DNA of 7,365 nt from JACRPZ01 sp040758255. Its GTDB lineage: Bacteria; Nitrospirota; Thermodesulfovibrionia; UBA6902. The notes below the pieces were generated by a model. The model saw only the letters and a program-made list of their open reading frames with translations. It was not told where the DNA came from and did no database searches. The stretch covers positions 1 through 7,365 of the forward strand of contig JBFLVX010000114.1 of NCBI GenBank assembly GCA_040758255.1. The letters are read 5' to 3'. The position numbers and the translations under genes are program-made. Shown piece by piece: positions 5,256-7,365 of this stretch (position 1 is the first letter of the stretch; every line of letters begins with the position of its first letter).

Positions 5256-7365
5256 TTAGAGGAGTTCCTGCTGCTGGTCCTCTTCTTCCTTCACAACCCT
5301 TCCTATGCCTACGACTTTATTGTCATCTGCAAGATCAATCAGCTTCACCCCCTGCGTGCTCCTGCCGATGACACGTATCTTTGACGCGTTGGTGCGTATC
5401 AGCTTGCCTCCGCTTGCGATAATTATTATCTCATCATCTTCAGTCACCTGAAGCACCCCGACAACCTTGCCGTTCTTCGGCGTCACCTTTAGTGTTATAA
5501 CTCCCTTGCCGCCCCTCTTCTGGCTCCGGTATTCATCCTGCTTGGTCCTCTTCCCGAAACCTTTCTCAGTCACTGCAAGGAGCGTTGAATCTTTATCGAG
5601 GACATCCACCGAGACGACCTCGTCATCTTTCTTAAGCCTCATGCCCCGCACCCCGCGCGAAACCCGGCCTATCTCCCTCGCATCCTTTTCATTGAACTTG
5701 ATAGAGAGTCCTTCGCGCGTGCTGAGGATAACATCTTTATAACCGTCTGTCTGTCTTACGCCGACAAGCTCGTCCCCCGGGTCAATCTTTATAGCCGCTA
5801 TGCCCTTTGCCCGTGGATTGCTGTAGGCCTTCAGCGCAGTCTTCTTTACAACGCCCATCTTGGTCGCCATAAAGAGATAGCGGTCTTCCTTAAATTCTTT
5901 AACAGGGATGACGGCTGTGATCTTCTCTCCTTCAGAAAGGCTCAGGAGGTTAACGATCCCTTTTCCCTTGGAAGCCCTGCCTGTCTCCGGCACCTCATAA
6001 ACCTTTAGCCAGTAAAGACGTCCAAGATTTGAGAAGAAGAGGACATGGTCATGTGTTGAGGCGATAAAGAGATGCTCTACAAAATCATCCTCTCTCGTAT
6101 CCATGCCGATAAGGCCTTTACCTCCCCTCCTCTGGCTTTTGTAGAGGTCTAAAGAGTTCCGCTTGATATATCCCTGACGGGTGATGGTAATCACCATCTC
6201 TTCTTCTGTTATCAGGTCTTCAATAGTTATCTCCTGAGCCTCGCCGGTGATTTCCGTACGCCTTTTGTCAGCATACTTCTCCTTTAACTCAAGAAGCTCT
6301 TCCTTTATGAGCTTATTTACAAGCTCAGGGTTCGCAAGTATCGCCTTGAGTTTTTCTATATCTTTTAAGGTCTCTTCATAATCCTTTATTATCTTATCCC
6401 TCTCCAGGCCGGTCAGTCTCTGGAGTTTCATGTCGAGTATTGCCTGAGCCTGGATCTTTGAGAGCGGGAATTTCGCTGTCAGTCCTTCAAGCGCCTCTGC
6501 CGGTGTCTTTGAACTGCGGATCAACTTTATAATCGCGTCAAGGTTGTCAAGCGCGATCTTGAGCCCTTCGAGGATATGCAGCTTTTCTTCAGCCTTTCTC
6601 AGTTCGAACTTCGTCTTTCTGACAATAACATCGCGCCTGTGCTGGAGAAAGAGCGATAGAAGCTGGATAAGGTTCAGCACCTTCGGCTGGCCGTTTACAA
6701 TGGCAAGGAGTATGACCCCGAATGTGCTTGCCATAGGCGTATGCTTGTAGAGCTGGTTGAGGACGACCTGCGGTATCTCGCCCCTTTTGAGCTCGATTAC
6801 AACACGGATGCCCTGCCTGTCGGACTCGTCCCTCAGGTCTGATATGCCCTCGATCTTCTTCGTATGAACGAGTTCGGCTATCTTCTCAAGAAGCCTTGCC
6901 TTGTTTACCTGATACGGCAGCTCCGTTATTATTATGCGCTCGCCTTTTGCGTACTCTTCCATCGTTGTCGCAGCCCTGATCCTTATAAGCCCCCTGCCTG
7001 TTGTATATGCGTCAACGATCCCCTGCCTTCCATGTATCGCGCTGCCTGTTGGAAAGTCAGGCCCCTTTATCTTCTTCATCATCTCTTTGAGAGTGACATC
7101 AGGGTTTTCTATCATCATTACAAGCCCGTCCACGACTTCCCCTAAATTATGCGGCGGGATATTCGTTGCCATGCCGACTGCAATGCCAGCGGAACCGTTG
7201 ATCAGGAGGTTAGGGACTTTTGTGGGAAGGACAACCGGCTCTGAGGTGGTCTCGTCAAAATTGGGGATGTAGTCAACCGTCTCCTTGTCAATATCGGAGA
7301 GCATCTCTTCCGCGATCTTTGTAAGCCGCGCCTCTGTATAACGGTATGCCGCTGCCGGGTCTCCG
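5256..7365 (-). CDS. gyrA: DNA gyrase subunit A, partial: N-terminus beyond the right edge
   Basis: The breakage-reunion and wrapping subunit of DNA gyrase, which with GyrB introduces negative supercoils using ATP. 702 residues are in view. By alignment to E. coli GyrA they begin near residue 114, so about 113 residues, including most of the quinolone-resistance region, are off the edge. The catalytic tyrosine is present in YRYTEARL (codon 7340-7338). Next come PTKVPNLLINGSAGIAVGMATNIPPHNL-type core sequence, the tower, the helical coiled-coil (window residues about 240-375) and the C-terminal beta-pinwheel. The GyrA box QRRGGKG at 6134-6114 separates it from ParC. A second canonical box, QKRGGKG, occurs at 5522-5502 in the fifth of six blade repeats as read here. 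The tail is short and acidic (KEEEDQQQELL). The frame is intact with no intein or frameshift. The full protein would be about 815 residues. The first internal ATG at 7304 is not the start. Confidence 0.98.
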   Translation of the reverse strand, partial: GDPAAAYRYTEARLTKIAEEMLSDIDKETVDYIPNFDETTSEPVVLPTKVPNLLINGSAGIAVGMATNIPPHNLGEVVDGLVMMIENPDVTLKEMMKKIKGPDFPTGSAIHGRQGIVDAYTTGRGLIRIRAATTMEEYAKGERIIITELPYQVNKARLLEKIAELVHTKKIEGISDLRDESDRQGIRVVIELKRGEIPQVVLNQLYKHTPMASTFGVILLAIVNGQPKVLNLIQLLSLFLQHRRDVIVRKTKFELRKAEEKLHILEGLKIALDNLDAIIKLIRSSKTPAEALEGLTAKFPLSKIQAQAILDMKLQRLTGLERDKIIKDYEETLKDIEKLKAILANPELVNKLIKEELLELKEKYADKRRTEITGEAQEITIEDLITEEEMVITITRQGYIKRNSLDLYKSQRRGGKGLIGMDTREDDFVEHLFIASTHDHVLFFSNLGRLYWLKVYEVPETGRASKGKGIVNLLSLSEGEKITAVIPVKEFKEDRYLFMATKMGVVKKTALKAYSNPRAKGIAAIKIDPGDELVGVRQTDGYKDVILSTREGLSIKFNEKDAREIGRVSRGVRGMRLKKDDEVVSVDVLDKDSTLLAVTEKGFGKRTKQDEYRSQKRGGKGVITLKVTPKNGKVVGVLQVTEDDEIIIIASGGKLIRTNASKIRVIGRSTQGVKLIDLADDNKVVGIGRVVKEEEDQQQELL
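6114..6134 (-). other. gyrA: GyrA box (QRRGGKG) codons
   Basis: These seven codons encode the GyrA box at the first blade of the C-terminal domain, the element needed for wrapping DNA and negative supercoiling and the usual mark separating GyrA from ParC. A related heptad, QKRGGKG, is encoded at 5502-5522. Confidence 0.9.

Noticed and set aside
6864..7272. Two overlapping plus-strand open frames opposite gyrA
   Set aside because: They are antisense to the conserved gyrase core, and low-complexity translations rich in S, P, I and C are typical of reverse-frame shadows.
5256..7365. Topoisomerase IV subunit (parC) instead of gyrA
   Set aside because: A clear GyrA box QRRGGKG, a second box-like heptad and six C-terminal blades fit GyrA; ParC lacks the canonical box.

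Overview
The window looks like chromosomal DNA of a Gram-negative (diderm) bacterium of moderate G+C. It contains an outer-membrane lipoprotein-sorting-type protein with a signal peptide, LolC/E-type permeases, and a gyrA with a full set of DNA-wrapping repeats. The GyrA and LolA-like sequences feel closest to Nitrospirota or Desulfobacterota-like lineages. That is an impression from reading, not a search result, and confidence is low.

Left part (1-3168, minus strand): an apparent operon reads leftward from an extended -10 promoter near 3139-3147. It encodes a periplasmic LolA-like carrier (2334-3098), an FtsX/MacB-type ABC permease (1047-2264) and a second, paralogous permease that runs off the left edge (1-1037). 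The two permeases are translationally coupled, with 9 nt between stop and preferred start. The carrier and first permease are separated by a 69-nt spacer made of degenerate AGTTATCAGT-like repeats that can fold into a hairpin. No ATP-binding subunit is in view; it is probably further left. Together these genes would move lipoproteins or other lipophilic cargo from the inner membrane toward the outer membrane.

Middle part (about 3170-4960): a visibly more A+T-rich stretch. It holds a plus-strand gene for an unrecognised three-helix membrane protein (3259-4218) and, convergent to it, a minus-strand toxin-antitoxin pair of the TumE (DUF6516) / winged-helix TumA type (toxin 4634-4918, antitoxin 4270-4644, 11-nt overlap). 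The membrane protein gene and the toxin gene each have a recognisable sigma70-like promoter whose predicted transcript start lies at or within a few bases of the ATG, with no Shine-Dalgarno sequence. Both may therefore be translated from leaderless mRNAs. The antitoxin has a near-perfect Shine-Dalgarno inside the toxin gene.

Right part (4961-7365): abutting the toxin promoter is a plus-strand C-terminal coding relic (4961-5152) with no start of its own, followed by a textbook intrinsic terminator (5182-5210). The relic suggests that an older gene lost its 5' part when the A+T-rich cargo arrived. The rest is the C-terminal seven-eighths of gyrA on the minus strand (5256-7365), including the catalytic tyrosine and all six C-terminal blades; its start lies beyond the right edge.

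The most interesting locus is the accessory island between two housekeeping transcription units, with its asymmetric expression layout for toxin and antitoxin and an orphan membrane protein beside it.
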